This document shows positions 45,435-53,546 of a DNA stretch of 64,000 bases, piece by piece. Numbering within the stretch: the first letter of the stretch is position 1; each line of letters starts with the position of its first letter. The notes beneath the pieces are model-generated. The model searched no databases. It was given only the letters and a program-made list of their open reading frames with translations, and had not been told where the DNA came from. A program made the translations under genes and the position numbers. The stretch is from Candidatus Eisenbergiella merdavium (GTDB lineage Bacteria > Bacillota > Clostridia > Lachnospirales > Lachnospiraceae): the NCBI GenBank assembly GCA_019119595.1, contig DWWS01000029.1, forward strand, positions 1 to 64,000, in the 5' to 3' direction.

Positions 45435-46151
45435 ATGAGAATTATTTTCATCCGGCATGGAGATCCTGATTATGAAAAAGACAGCCTGACCGAAAAGGGC
45501 TGGCGGGAGGCCGCGCTTCTTGCGGAGCGCGTGGCGCGCTGGGAGGTGACGGACTTTTATGTATCCCCGCTGGGACGGGTGCAGGACACCGCCTCCCTGA
45601 GCCTGAAAAAGGCGGGAAGGCAGGCGCAGACCCTTCCCTGGCTGCGGGAATTTCACGCGCCGGTCAACGATCCGGCTCGGGGAGAGGGCGTGATTCCCTG
45701 GGATTTTCTGCCCGGCTATTGGACGAAGGAAGAAGGGATGTATGACCGGAACGGCTTTGCGGATACGGCCGTGATGCGAAGCGGGCCGGTGAAGGAGGAA
45801 TACGCGCGGGTCTGCGCCGGGCTGGACGGACTGCTCGCGCGCTACGGCTATGTGCGGGAGGGCGGCATTTACCGCACGGACGGGGAAACCAGGCGGGAGG
45901 ACACCATCGTGCTGTTCTGCCACATGGGGATCACGCTGTTTCTGTGCGGGCATCTGCTTGGCATTTCTCCCGTGGTGTTCACCGGAGGCTTTTTCCTGGC
46001 ACCCACATCCGTGACCGTGCTTGCCTCGGAGGAGCGGGAGGATGGAATCGCCTATTTCCGCTGTCAAACGGCGGGAGATACCGCGCACCTGCTCATGGGC
46101 GGAGAGCCGGTTTCCTATATGGGGTATTTTACGGAGCCGTTTCAGGGGTAG
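45435..46151 (+). CDS. Histidine phosphatase family protein
   Basis: Phosphoglycerate-mutase-like phosphatase, about 238 aa, cytoplasmic. The catalytic motif is FIRHGDPDY (His8) at the N-terminus and the second histidine is in LFCHMGITLFLCG. ATG 45435 follows gaaaggga and places the RHG motif at the usual position; the frame is open well upstream inside the MATE gene. Substrate unknown. Confidence 0.9.
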   Translation: MRIIFIRHGDPDYEKDSLTEKGWREAALLAERVARWEVTDFYVSPLGRVQDTASLSLKKAGRQAQTLPWLREFHAPVNDPARGEGVIPWDFLPGYWTKEEGMYDRNGFADTAVMRSGPVKEEYARVCAGLDGLLARYGYVREGGIYRTDGETRREDTIVLFCHMGITLFLCGHLLGISPVVFTGGFFLAPTSVTVLASEEREDGIAYFRCQTAGDTAHLLMGGEPVSYMGYFTEPFQG

Positions 46152-46178
46152 ACGGGATATTTCTGAAAGCGCAGGTTA

Positions 46179-46207
46179 TTGAAAAGTTTTTTAATATGTG
46201 ATATAAG
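46179..46207 (+). promoter_or_regulatory. Promoter of the DUF4869/P-loop cassette
   Basis: TTGAAA (46179-46184), 17-bp spacer, TATAAG (46202-46207), about 80 bp before the cassette. It lies in locally AT-rich DNA. Confidence 0.7.
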
Positions 46208-46285
46208 GGAGTAAATCTGTGAAATGCTTTGGCACTTGCAGAATTTTGCAGGCCGATCACTGCTCATGATCATGGAGGCTCATCT

Positions 46286-46747
46286 ATGTTGACGATCATA
46301 TATGGAGATGCGGAAAACAGTATTTACAATACAAGCATTTATTTCAAAAACAGCTATGAAACGCAATGGCTGGAATCGGATCTTGCAAAAAGGATGATCA
46401 AAGATATTGATGATTCTGACGTCTTAAGCGGGGAGTGCATCATGAGCCCTGTTTTTGGACAGATTCCCCCGGAACGGTTGTCCGGCGGAGTGAAAACCCT
46501 GCTGCTGATGCTGAATGAGCCGGACAGGATCTTTAACGCATCCACATGTGGGGATAACTGTGCAAAATGGATTCTTGAAATAGGAAAACAAAAAGACATT
46601 ACGATCAATCTCAGACACATGATGAGTTTTGGAAAAGATACGAAATTCGAAGTGAAAATCCAAAATGGCGGCGAAATCGTGCATTCCATGAAGGAACTGG
46701 TTCCGATCGCACACAGGTATCTGACAGAGATGGGACGGGAGCGCTGA
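46286..46747 (+). CDS. DUF4869-like protein, first gene of P-loop cassette
   Basis: Soluble protein of about 153 aa resembling the DUF4869 family of Clostridia. The N-terminus LTIIYGDAENSIYNTSIYFK and the middle SPVFGQIPPERLSGGVKTLL are its recognisable parts. GDNCAKWILEIGK and NLRHMMSFG follow. No catalytic motif is evident; the function is unknown. ATG 46286 follows tggaggc. The stop overlaps almost directly with the next start (2-bp gap), so the two products are probably made together. Base composition is richer in A+T than in neighbouring genes. Confidence 0.75.
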   Translation: MLTIIYGDAENSIYNTSIYFKNSYETQWLESDLAKRMIKDIDDSDVLSGECIMSPVFGQIPPERLSGGVKTLLLMLNEPDRIFNASTCGDNCAKWILEIGKQKDITINLRHMMSFGKDTKFEVKIQNGGEIVHSMKELVPIAHRYLTEMGRER

Positions 46748-46749
46748 TT

Positions 46750-47727
46750 ATGAAAGGTTCTCACAGAGTGATCGTAGAAACAAAAAAAGTAAAATATGAT
46801 TTCATCATCAGAAGAAATATTACAATACTTACCGGGGACAGTGGCTCCGGTAAGACCGTCCTGATCGATATGATACGGGAATACAGAAGATATGGCTCTG
46901 ACAGCGGTATTTTTCTTTCCTGTGATTGTGAATGCAGAACGATCGATGATGAAAACTGGAAGCGCCAGATTGAAGAAACGGCGGGAAGCATTATTTTTAT
47001 AGATGAAGGAAACCGGTTTTTACCGACCAGAGAATTTGCAGAGCTGGTTTTGAAATCGGATAATTATTTTGTGCTTGCAGTCAGAGAGAAGCTTCCGATG
47101 CTTCCCTACAGTGTAAATGAAATTTATGGTTTTCGGAAATCAGGAAAATTCCATGAAGCGAGACGGACATATAATGAGATTTATCATTTATATGGCGAAA
47201 TATCGGAGCAAAGGCAGATAAGCCCTGATATTGTGATTACGGAAGATTCTAATTCCGGCTATGAATTCTTTGCAAAATTGTCAGGCAGGGGAAAAATCCC
47301 ATGTATTTCTGCGAATGGGAAATCCAATGTGATATCCAGTCTGAATAAAAGAGAAAATAAAAACGGGCTCTGCCTTATCATTGTGGACGGCGCGGCATTT
47401 GGATCGGAGATCCGTGATGTCAGTGAATATCTTAATACAGACGAAGGAGTAGTTCTTTATGCCCCGGAGTCCTTTGAATGGCTTCTGCTCTCAACTGACG
47501 CGATCCCGAATGTGAATGTGTCATCCATTCTTGAACGGCCGGAAAATTATATTGACAGTTGTGAGTATGCAAGCTGGGAAAGGTATTTTACGGCCCTGCT
47601 GGTCAACCGGACGCAAAAGGATCCGGTCTGGGCGTATTCAAAGAAAAAACTGCCGGCTGCATATTATTCTCCAAAGATCATAAATGAGGTCAAAGCGCTG
47701 ATGATGCTGGTTGTATGGGAGAAATAG
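46750..47727 (+). CDS. P-loop ATPase with TOPRIM-like C-terminal half, cassette partner
   Basis: Unknown protein of 325 aa. Residues 29-36 are Walker A (GDSGSGKT) and 81-87 Walker B (IIFIDEG, Asp85-Glu86); VLAVREK could be the sensor region. From residue 160 the order of acidic motifs resembles TOPRIM: Glu165 in IVITEDSNSGYEF, GKSN (190-193), then IIVDGAAFG with Asp213. The motif YAPESFEWLLL (237-247) follows. OLD-family nucleases combine ATPase and TOPRIM in this order but are much longer. I cannot confirm nuclease activity. It is coupled to the DUF4869-like gene; neighbours are unrelated housekeeping genes. Confidence 0.65.
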   Translation: MKGSHRVIVETKKVKYDFIIRRNITILTGDSGSGKTVLIDMIREYRRYGSDSGIFLSCDCECRTIDDENWKRQIEETAGSIIFIDEGNRFLPTREFAELVLKSDNYFVLAVREKLPMLPYSVNEIYGFRKSGKFHEARRTYNEIYHLYGEISEQRQISPDIVITEDSNSGYEFFAKLSGRGKIPCISANGKSNVISSLNKRENKNGLCLIIVDGAAFGSEIRDVSEYLNTDEGVVLYAPESFEWLLLSTDAIPNVNVSSILERPENYIDSCEYASWERYFTALLVNRTQKDPVWAYSKKKLPAAYYSPKIINEVKALMMLVVWEK

Positions 47728-47821
47728 AGGTATGTCACGGGCCGCTGGCTCTGCCCGGATGGAAATGCCGAGGCAGGGTAACGCCGTTACCGATATTCTG
47801 TATCAAAGGGGAAACAGGCTC

Positions 47822-47850
47822 TTGCAATCAGCCGTCCGATTGTGTAAAAT
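47822..47850 (+). promoter_or_regulatory. Promoter upstream of sufC
   Basis: TTGCAA (47822-47827), 17-bp spacer, TAAAAT (47845-47850), with a TG two bases before the -10. It lies immediately before a terminator hairpin. Confidence 0.6.
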
Positions 47851-47864
47851 ATGATTTGGCAAGG

Positions 47865-47900
47865 AAACAGGCAGGGGGAGCTTTTCTCTGCCTGTTTTTA
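47865..47900 (+). terminator. Terminator-like hairpin ahead of sufC
   Basis: Perfect 10-bp stem AAACAGGCAG (47865-47874) and CTGCCTGTTT (47888-47897), then TTA. It could end the P-loop cassette, or attenuate the transcript from the promoter at 47822, since that RNA would begin about 8 bases before it. Confidence 0.75.
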
Positions 47901-47933
47901 CTATAAAAAGCTTACAGATGAAAGAGGTGCGCT

Positions 47934-48662
47934 ATGCTTGAGGTAAAACATCTGTCCTATGAGGTAACGGAGAATCAGGAAACGCTTCCTATCGTTACCG
48001 ATATCAGCTTTACGGTGAATGACGGCGAAATGCTGGTGATCACCGGGCCAAACGGCGGCGGAAAATCCACCATCGCAAGGCTTCTGATGGGAATTATCAA
48101 AGAGACCTCCGGTTCCGTTTTTCTGGACGGCGAGGATATCACGAAGCTGAATATTGACGAGAGGGCGAAGGCCGGGATCGGCTTCGCGTTCCAGCAGCCC
48201 CCGTCCTTCAAGGGGATGACGGTGCGCAGGATGCTGAACCTGGCGGCGGGAAAGGAGCTTCCCGAGCCGGTAAGCTGCAGGCTGTTAAGCAGCGTGGGTC
48301 TGTGCGCGAAGGAATATCTGGACCGGGAGGTGGACGCCACGCTGTCCGGCGGAGAGAAAAAAAGGGTGGAGATCGCCACGGTGCTGGCGAAGGATCATAA
48401 GGTGAGCGTGTTTGACGAGCCGGAGGCGGGAATCGATCTCTGGAGCTTTTCCATGCTGGTGAAGCAGTTTGAGAAGATCCACAGGAGCAAGGAGGAGAGT
48501 CTGGTCCTGATCTCCCATCAGGAGAGGATCATCCGCATGGCGGACCGCATCATGGTGGTGCGGGACGGCAGGGTGGAAAGCATCGGAAGCAGGGATGAGA
48601 TCCTTCCCAGATTGTTCCTGGAGGAGACGGGCTGTACCTGTATGGACGAGGGGGCGTGCTGA
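47934..48662 (+). CDS. sufC: Fe-S cluster assembly ATPase SufC
   Basis: ABC-type ATPase that drives the SufB-type scaffold in iron-sulfur cluster assembly, 242 aa. Walker A is GPNGGGKST (38-46), the signature LSGGEKKRVEIA, Walker B and switch VFDEPEAGIDLWSF, all SufC-like. The C-terminus GCTCMDEGAC carries three cysteines not usual for SufC and could bind metal or be redox active. Only a SufB/D-type partner follows; no cysteine desulfurase or SufU is nearby, as in minimal Suf systems of anaerobes. Confidence 0.92.
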   Translation: MLEVKHLSYEVTENQETLPIVTDISFTVNDGEMLVITGPNGGGKSTIARLLMGIIKETSGSVFLDGEDITKLNIDERAKAGIGFAFQQPPSFKGMTVRRMLNLAAGKELPEPVSCRLLSSVGLCAKEYLDREVDATLSGGEKKRVEIATVLAKDHKVSVFDEPEAGIDLWSFSMLVKQFEKIHRSKEESLVLISHQERIIRMADRIMVVRDGRVESIGSRDEILPRLFLEETGCTCMDEGAC

Positions 48663-48679
48663 GAATGGAGGAAACGGCA

Positions 48680-49603
48680 ATGAAGCTGGATGCGGTAACG
48701 GATGAGCTTTTAAAGAAAATAGACGACTATGGTTTTAAGCAGGAGGGAGCGTACAACCTCAGATATAACGGGCAGGCGCTCTGCCACGGGGACACGGATC
48801 ACATAAAGATCCGCAGAAAAACGGACAGGCAGGGGATCGACGTGTATATCAGTAAGGAAACCCAGGGGGAAGAGGTGCATATCCCCGTGGTGGTGAACGC
48901 CACCGGCGTGACGGACATTGTATACAATGATTTTTATATTGAGGGCGGCGCCAACGTGACCATCGTTGCGGGCTGCGGGATTCACAACGCGGGCTGCGAT
49001 GCGGCGAGGCACGACGGCATCCATGCTTTCCATGTGGGGAAGGGCGCTGTCGTGACCTATGCGGAGAAGCATTACGGAGAAGGAGAGGGAACGGGAGAAA
49101 AGATCCTGAATCCGGTCACCCGGATCTATCTGGAGGAGGACGCGGTGTTCAACCTGGATACCGCCCAGATCGGCGGCGTGGATTCCACCGTGAGAAAGAC
49201 GGAGGTTGAACTGGGAGCCAATGCGAAGCTGAACGTGATGGAGAAGCTGATGACCCATGACAGACAGACGGCGGTATCCGATATGACGGTGGAGCTGAAC
49301 GGAGCGGGCAGCACGGCCCGGATCGTTTCCCGTTCGGTGGGAAAAGGAAACTCCACCCAGACCTTCCACCCCATCGCCGTGGGAAACGCCCTCTGCCACG
49401 CCCATGTGCAGTGTGATTCCATCATCATGGATCAGGCGCGTATTTCTTCCATCCCGGAGATCGACGCCCGCAACATCGACGCTCAGATCATTCACGAGGC
49501 GGCCATCGGAAGGATCAACAACGATCAGCTCCTCAAGCTGCGCACCTTCGGCCTGACGGAGGAAGAGGCGGAAGCGGTGATCATCGAAGGCTTTCTGGCG
49601 TAG
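48680..49603 (+). CDS. SufB/SufD-family Fe-S assembly scaffold
   Basis: Beta-helix scaffold protein, about 307 aa, partner of SufC. The conserved core is recognisable: VYNDFYIEGGANVTIVAGCGIHNAG, HDGIHAFHVGKGAVVTYAEKHYG, and the C-terminal HVQCDSIIMDQARISSIPEI...HEAAIGRINNDQLLKLRTFGLTEEEA. It is shorter than Escherichia SufB (about 495 aa) and lacks its N-terminal region, as in the two-gene systems. ATG 48680 follows ggagga; ATG 48656 and 48665 are less likely. The gene begins 17 bp after sufC. Confidence 0.9.
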   Translation: MKLDAVTDELLKKIDDYGFKQEGAYNLRYNGQALCHGDTDHIKIRRKTDRQGIDVYISKETQGEEVHIPVVVNATGVTDIVYNDFYIEGGANVTIVAGCGIHNAGCDAARHDGIHAFHVGKGAVVTYAEKHYGEGEGTGEKILNPVTRIYLEEDAVFNLDTAQIGGVDSTVRKTEVELGANAKLNVMEKLMTHDRQTAVSDMTVELNGAGSTARIVSRSVGKGNSTQTFHPIAVGNALCHAHVQCDSIIMDQARISSIPEIDARNIDAQIIHEAAIGRINNDQLLKLRTFGLTEEEAEAVIIEGFLA

Positions 49604-49713
49604 GGAGGATTTCCGGCATAGAGAGAATGTCAGACACAGGGAGGATTTCAGGCGGCCAGTGCTTCGGGAAAATGCGAAACGGCTGCTTTGGTACGAAGGG
49701 GAGAGAGGCAGGA

Positions 49714-50634
49714 ATGCAGAGAGAAGGGAATTTTTCAGAGAGGATCGTACTTGAAAATGAAAAGCTGTCGGCGGAGATCCTGCCGCAGCTTGGGGGAAAG
49801 CTTTCCTCCGTATACTGGAAGCCACAGGGTTTTGAGCTTGCGGCGCCAAACACCAGGGGCATTTACCGTCTGCCCGGAGAGGACGCGGATTTTTCCGAAT
49901 TTGACGCCTCCGGGCTGGACGACGCCTTCCCGAGCATTGACGGTGCCAGTGTGCGGCGGGAGGGAAAAACGGTGAACTATCCGGATCACGGAGAGATCTG
50001 GAGCCATCCGTTTGCGGTGCTCTCCGGCAGCAGGACGGAAGCGGCGCTGGAATGGGAAAGCAGCCGGTTTGAATATCGGTATGAAAAAAGAGTCCGGCTG
50101 GAGGATGACAGCCTTTTGCTGGACTGGAAGATCACAAACGTGAGCGATACGGCGCTTCCCTGCATCTGGACCTTTCACGGGCTGATGCGCTATGAGGAGG
50201 ATATGCGGCTCATTCTGCCGTCGGATCTCACCCGTTTCCGGAATGTGATGGATTCGCCGCTTCTCGGAGAGGCGGGCAGGATCTACGAGAGAAAAAACGA
50301 TGTGTGGGATTTTGAGCGTGTGCCGAAGCGCCTGCCGGAGACGGCTCTGAAATTTTACGGAGAGGGGCGCAGCCGAGAGGGCGTCTGCGGCCTGGTTTAT
50401 CCCACGCAGAAGACTGCCTGCATCATGACCTACGACGCGGACCGGCTTCCTTGGCTGGGCGTCTGGATCACGGCGGGAGGCTATCGGGGGGACTACAATG
50501 TGGCGCTTGAGCCGTCCAACGGCTTTTATGACGACATTTTCACCGCAGAGAAAAACGGCTGTCTGTATGCGCTCCCCGGAAAGGAAACGCTGGCCTTTTC
50601 CATGCGGCTGAAGCTGGAAAGCCTTTCCGACTGA
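49714..50634 (+). CDS. Aldose 1-epimerase-like protein (galactose mutarotase fold)
   Basis: Beta-sandwich carbohydrate-active protein of about 306 aa in the galactose-mutarotase-like superfamily. SAEILPQLGGKLSSVYWKP at the start, HGEIWSHPF in the middle (likely active-site His) and LGVWITAGGYRGDYNVALEPSNGFYD near the end fit aldose epimerases. Three in-frame ATGs lie upstream; 49714 after ggggagagagg is preferred. The intergenic segment before it (49603-49650) contains two copies of GGGAGGATTTC. Substrate unknown. Confidence 0.8.
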   Translation: MQREGNFSERIVLENEKLSAEILPQLGGKLSSVYWKPQGFELAAPNTRGIYRLPGEDADFSEFDASGLDDAFPSIDGASVRREGKTVNYPDHGEIWSHPFAVLSGSRTEAALEWESSRFEYRYEKRVRLEDDSLLLDWKITNVSDTALPCIWTFHGLMRYEEDMRLILPSDLTRFRNVMDSPLLGEAGRIYERKNDVWDFERVPKRLPETALKFYGEGRSREGVCGLVYPTQKTACIMTYDADRLPWLGVWITAGGYRGDYNVALEPSNGFYDDIFTAEKNGCLYALPGKETLAFSMRLKLESLSD

Positions 50635-50808
50635 TCATCTGCCGTCTTTTTCAGAGGAAGGCGCAGGATAGCCGTTTCCCTGGGCGTCCTGCGCCTTCCC
50701 TGTCGTTTCCTGCCTTTCTTCAAGGCGGAGCTTCCGTTCCAGAAGACCGCCCTCATAGACGCCGTCCGGTATGGTATGGATGGGCTTCTGATCTCTTGCT
50801 TTTTTCAT
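50635..50808 (-). CDS. Small hypothetical protein
   Basis: Predicted 57-aa, basic, hydrophilic protein (MKKARDQKPIHTIPDGVYEGG at the start), convergent with the epimerase-like gene and directly adjoining its stop. No family recognised. It is supported by a strong SD (ggagaag) and a leader with the same hairpin-plus-SD layout as annotated genes (50822-50874). It could be real or a remnant. Confidence 0.5.
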   Translation of the reverse strand: MKKARDQKPIHTIPDGVYEGGLLERKLRLEERQETTGKAQDAQGNGYPAPSSEKDGR

Positions 50809-50821
50809 TGTCTTCTCCTTT

Positions 50822-50874
50822 CCGCCGTCGCGGGCGGTGCGTAATCTGCAAGAAAAACGGCGGAGCCGCTTTTT
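50822..50874 (-). repeat. Partial copy of the hairpin/SD leader
   Basis: Hairpin CCGCC (50822-50826) with GGCGG (50833-50837) next to the SD, and a second stem AAAACGGC/GCCGCTTTT (50854-50873, one mismatch) resembling the AAAGAACGGC stem of the larger elements. The GGCACGA stem is missing. Confidence 0.5.
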
Positions 50875-50933
50875 ATCAGTATATCCGGATGCGGCGTCCG
50901 CTATACGCGGCCGCATTTTGTCAGTTTTTGGGA

Positions 50934-50962
50934 TTGTTCCGTCAAAAGAGTAGTGTTAAAAT
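50934..50962 (+). promoter_or_regulatory. Promoter of the DEDD exonuclease gene
   Basis: TTGTTC (50934-50939), 17-bp spacer, TAAAAT (50957-50962), preceded by TG two bases earlier; about 37 bp before the start codon. Confidence 0.7.
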
Positions 50963-50998
50963 AGGCGTGCGGAATAATCTGGAAGGAAAGGTACAGTC

Positions 50999-51718
50999 AT
51001 GCTGAAATCATATCTGGCGTTTGACGTGGAAACAACCGGACTGAGTCCGGAAACGGATGAGATCATTGAGATCGGAGCTCTGAAGGTGCGTGAGGGAAAG
51101 GTGTGCGAACGGTTTATCAGCTTTGTAAAGCCGTCGGAGCCGGTTTCGGAGCGGATCACGGAAATCACAGGCATCACCAATGAGATGCTGAAGGACGCGG
51201 CGCCGAAGGAGGATGTGATCCGGGCCTTTCTGGATTTCTGCGGGGACGAGGTGCTCATCGGGCACAATCTTCCCTTTGACTACAGTTTTGTGAAAACTCA
51301 GGCGAAGCTGTTCGGGCTTCCTTTTGAAAAGCAGGGGATCGATACGCTGAAGATCGCCCGCTGCGTACATAAGGGCAGGCAGTCCAACAGCCTGGAGGCC
51401 CTCTGCGCGAAGTATTCCATCGTGAACAGCTCCGCTCACCGGGCTTATCACGATGCGCTGGCTACGGCGAAGCTGTATCAGACGTTGGCGCATTATTACG
51501 AGAGCTTCCAGCCGCAGGCCTTCCTCCCCGCGGCGCTCTCTCCCTGTCCGGGAGCGGCGGGGGGCGGTGCGGAGACTGCCGCAACGCCCAAACAGCTCGG
51601 CTTTCTTTCCCGGCTCGCCGCCCAGAAAAATCTGACGGTGACCTGGGACGCGAAGAAGCTGACCAAAAGCCAGGCGTCCGGTCTGATCGAAAAGATTCTG
51701 GCAGGACAGCAGCCGTAA
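50999..51718 (+). CDS. DEDDh 3'-5' exonuclease (DnaQ/PolC epsilon type)
   Basis: Exonuclease of 239 aa, possibly for proofreading or repair. Exo I is FDVETTGLSP (Asp9, Glu11), Exo II IGHNLPFDYSF and Exo III HRAYHDALAT. A Gly/Ala/Pro linker leads to a C-terminal helical module of about 45 residues (PKQLGFLSRLAAQKNLTV...KKLTKSQASGLIEKIL), a type often appended to small exonucleases and probably DNA-binding. No polymerase domain is present. Confidence 0.9.
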   Translation: MLKSYLAFDVETTGLSPETDEIIEIGALKVREGKVCERFISFVKPSEPVSERITEITGITNEMLKDAAPKEDVIRAFLDFCGDEVLIGHNLPFDYSFVKTQAKLFGLPFEKQGIDTLKIARCVHKGRQSNSLEALCAKYSIVNSSAHRAYHDALATAKLYQTLAHYYESFQPQAFLPAALSPCPGAAGGGAETAATPKQLGFLSRLAAQKNLTVTWDAKKLTKSQASGLIEKILAGQQP

Positions 51719-51729
51719 GGCCGGCACAG

Positions 51730-51825
51730 TCACGGCGCTGCCTCTGGCAGGCGGTTCTCCCAATGCCGGCGTTGTCACGGTACGGCCTTTGACAGGCGGT
51801 TCTCCCGATGCCGACGCGGTCACAG
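51730..51825. repeat. 45-bp tandem repeat, two full units and a fragment
   Basis: Units start at TCACGG 51730, TCACGG 51775 and TCACAG 51820. The two full units share GGCGGTTCTCCC and flanking TGCCG(G/A)CG. They lie between the exonuclease and the convergent AEC transporter and encode nothing recognisable. Confidence 0.7.
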
Positions 51826-51841
51826 CCGGACGCCCGCAGGC

Positions 51842-52786
51842 TCACAGCAGCCCAAGGCTTTTTAAGAGGAACAGCCATCCGGTGATGGTGAAGGCGGAAA
51901 AAAGCGTGGTCAGCATCACGGTGCTGGAGGTGAGCGTGCCGTCGTGGCCCATATTTTTCGCCATGACATAGCAGCTTACTGTGGTGGCGGAGCCAAGCAT
52001 GATGAGGATGGCGACAAGCTCCTCCTCCCGGAAGCCCATCCGGACGGCGAGAGGGAGAAAGAGCACGCAGAAGCCGGTCAGCTTGAGGACGGATGCGGCG
52101 ATGGCCGGTTTGGCCCGTCCCAGCGCCTGATCCAGCCGGAAGGTGGCTCCCATGGCCATGAGGCCGAGAGGGGCGGCCAGATTCCCCAGGTTGGTGACCG
52201 TTTTTTCCAGAATGGGCGGAAGCTCAAGCCCCAGGAGGGACCAGAGAAGCCCTGCGGCGATGCCGAGAATGATGGGATTGGTGACGATCCCCTTCAGCGT
52301 GCTTTTCCAAATCCCCTTTCCGGGAGCGCTTTTGGCCGGAGAAGAAAGGGAGAGAACCACCACGGCCATCATGTTGTACAGCGGCACGCTTCCTATGATC
52401 ATCAGCGGTACAAGACCGGCGTCGCCATAAATGTTCGTGGTCAGCGCAATGCCAAGAAGAGCCGCGCTGCTCCGGTAGGAGGCCTGGATGAACTCTCCGC
52501 GCAGAGGCTTGTCTTTCAGAAAGCAGGAGAGGGCGGCGCTGATGGCGATGCTTGCCGCCGTGACCAGGAAGCAGAAGGCCACAAAACGGAAATTCCACAC
52601 ATCCCCGATATCAGCCGATGCCAGGTCGTGAAAGACAAGCACGGGCAGGGGAACGAGAAAAACAAAGCGGTTCATTTTGGAGGCGAAGGCTTCGTCTATC
52701 CAGCCCAGCCTCCGGAACAGCATACCCAGAAGCATCATCAGAAAAACCGGTACGGTTGCGTTAAGACTGAATATCAGATTTTCCAT
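51842..52786 (-). CDS. AEC-family (auxin efflux carrier) transporter
   Basis: Ten-helix membrane transporter of about 314 aa; bacterial members move malate, malonate or other organic acids. The first helix VPVFLMMLLGMLFRRLGWI, the ASYRSSAALLGIAL segment and the second-half ALGRAKPAIAASVLKLTGFC fit the family. The ATG at 52786 (SD aaaggaa) is used; the upstream extension is unlikely. Its leader overlaps the region from which the GNAT gene diverges. The substrate is not predictable. Confidence 0.9.
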   Translation of the reverse strand: MENLIFSLNATVPVFLMMLLGMLFRRLGWIDEAFASKMNRFVFLVPLPVLVFHDLASADIGDVWNFRFVAFCFLVTAASIAISAALSCFLKDKPLRGEFIQASYRSSAALLGIALTTNIYGDAGLVPLMIIGSVPLYNMMAVVVLSLSSPAKSAPGKGIWKSTLKGIVTNPIILGIAAGLLWSLLGLELPPILEKTVTNLGNLAAPLGLMAMGATFRLDQALGRAKPAIAASVLKLTGFCVLFLPLAVRMGFREEELVAILIMLGSATTVSCYVMAKNMGHDGTLTSSTVMLTTLFSAFTITGWLFLLKSLGLL

Positions 52787-52924
52787 GGTAAAATTCCTTT
52801 CGGGATCATAATAGACTGAAAAAGGCCCTGATTGCCCTTCGGGGCCGGTTCCTATTCTACCACGGACATTCGGATTTTCCAACAGCAGTTTCAGGCGGCT
52901 TTGAGCCGCGCAGGTTTAGAGGCC

Positions 52925-52998
52925 GGCACGAACCTTCGATTCGTGCCAAAGAACGGCTACGCCGTTCTTTCATGATTTTAGTGCTGCCTGAAGGCGGC
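52925..52998 (+). repeat. Double-palindrome core plus SD-proximal hairpin before GNAT gene
   Basis: Same order as at 30.5 and 32.7 kb, read in gene direction: stem GGCACGA (52925-52931) with TCGTGCC (52941-52947), stem AAAGAACGGC (52948-52957) with GCCGTTCTTT (52961-52970), then hairpin GCTGCC/GGCGGC (52983-52998) and SD GGAAAGGAAAGG. The upstream flank (52887-52920) resembles the proximal unit only loosely, so the duplication is not exact here. Confidence 0.75.
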
Positions 52999-53012
52999 GG
53001 AAAGGAAAGGTA

Positions 53013-53483
53013 ATGACGGTAAGAAGAGCACAGGAAAAGGATATGGAGCAGATCGACAGGCTTTTGATGCAGGTGGAAAGAGTGCATCATGACGGGAGGC
53101 CCGATCTGTTCCGGTTCGGACAGAAAAAATATACCGACGACGAGCTGAAGGAGCTGATCCATAACGATTCCCGCCCGATCTTCGTGGCGACAGACGATGC
53201 GGACCGGGTGCTTGGCTATGCGTTCTGCATTTTCCAGCAGTACCTGAACCATAATATCATGACGGACATCAAAACGCTCTATATCGACGATCTGTGCGTG
53301 GATGAAGATTTGAGAGGACAGCATATCGGAAGGACGCTCTACGACAGCGTGCTTCAGTTTGCGAGGGAGCAGGACTGCTACAATGTGACGCTGAACGTGT
53401 GGTGCTGCAATGAGAAGGCGATGAGATTCTACGAGGCCTGCGGCCTGAAGCAGCAGAAGATCGGGATGGAAGTGATCTTGTAA
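53013..53483 (+). CDS. GNAT-family N-acetyltransferase
   Basis: Acetyl-CoA-dependent transferase, 156 aa. The acetyl-CoA loop is LCVDEDLRGQHIGRTL, with strands TLYIDDL before it and the C-terminal NVWCCNEKAMRFYEACGLK, typical of the superfamily. First of three consecutive GNAT genes, though the other two differ in sequence. Acceptor unknown. Confidence 0.9.
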   Translation: MTVRRAQEKDMEQIDRLLMQVERVHHDGRPDLFRFGQKKYTDDELKELIHNDSRPIFVATDDADRVLGYAFCIFQQYLNHNIMTDIKTLYIDDLCVDEDLRGQHIGRTLYDSVLQFAREQDCYNVTLNVWCCNEKAMRFYEACGLKQQKIGMEVIL

Positions 53484-53546
53484 AATGCGTGCTGTAGGAT
53501 AATATTCTCCCGTATGTATGTACATTGTCTTGCTTGAGGTATTAAA

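Noticed and set aside
47730-47864. Possible riboswitch ahead of sufC
   Set aside because: I compared it by eye with cobalamin, TPP, molybdenum-cofactor and SAM consensus cores and found no match; only a promoter and a terminator hairpin are supported.
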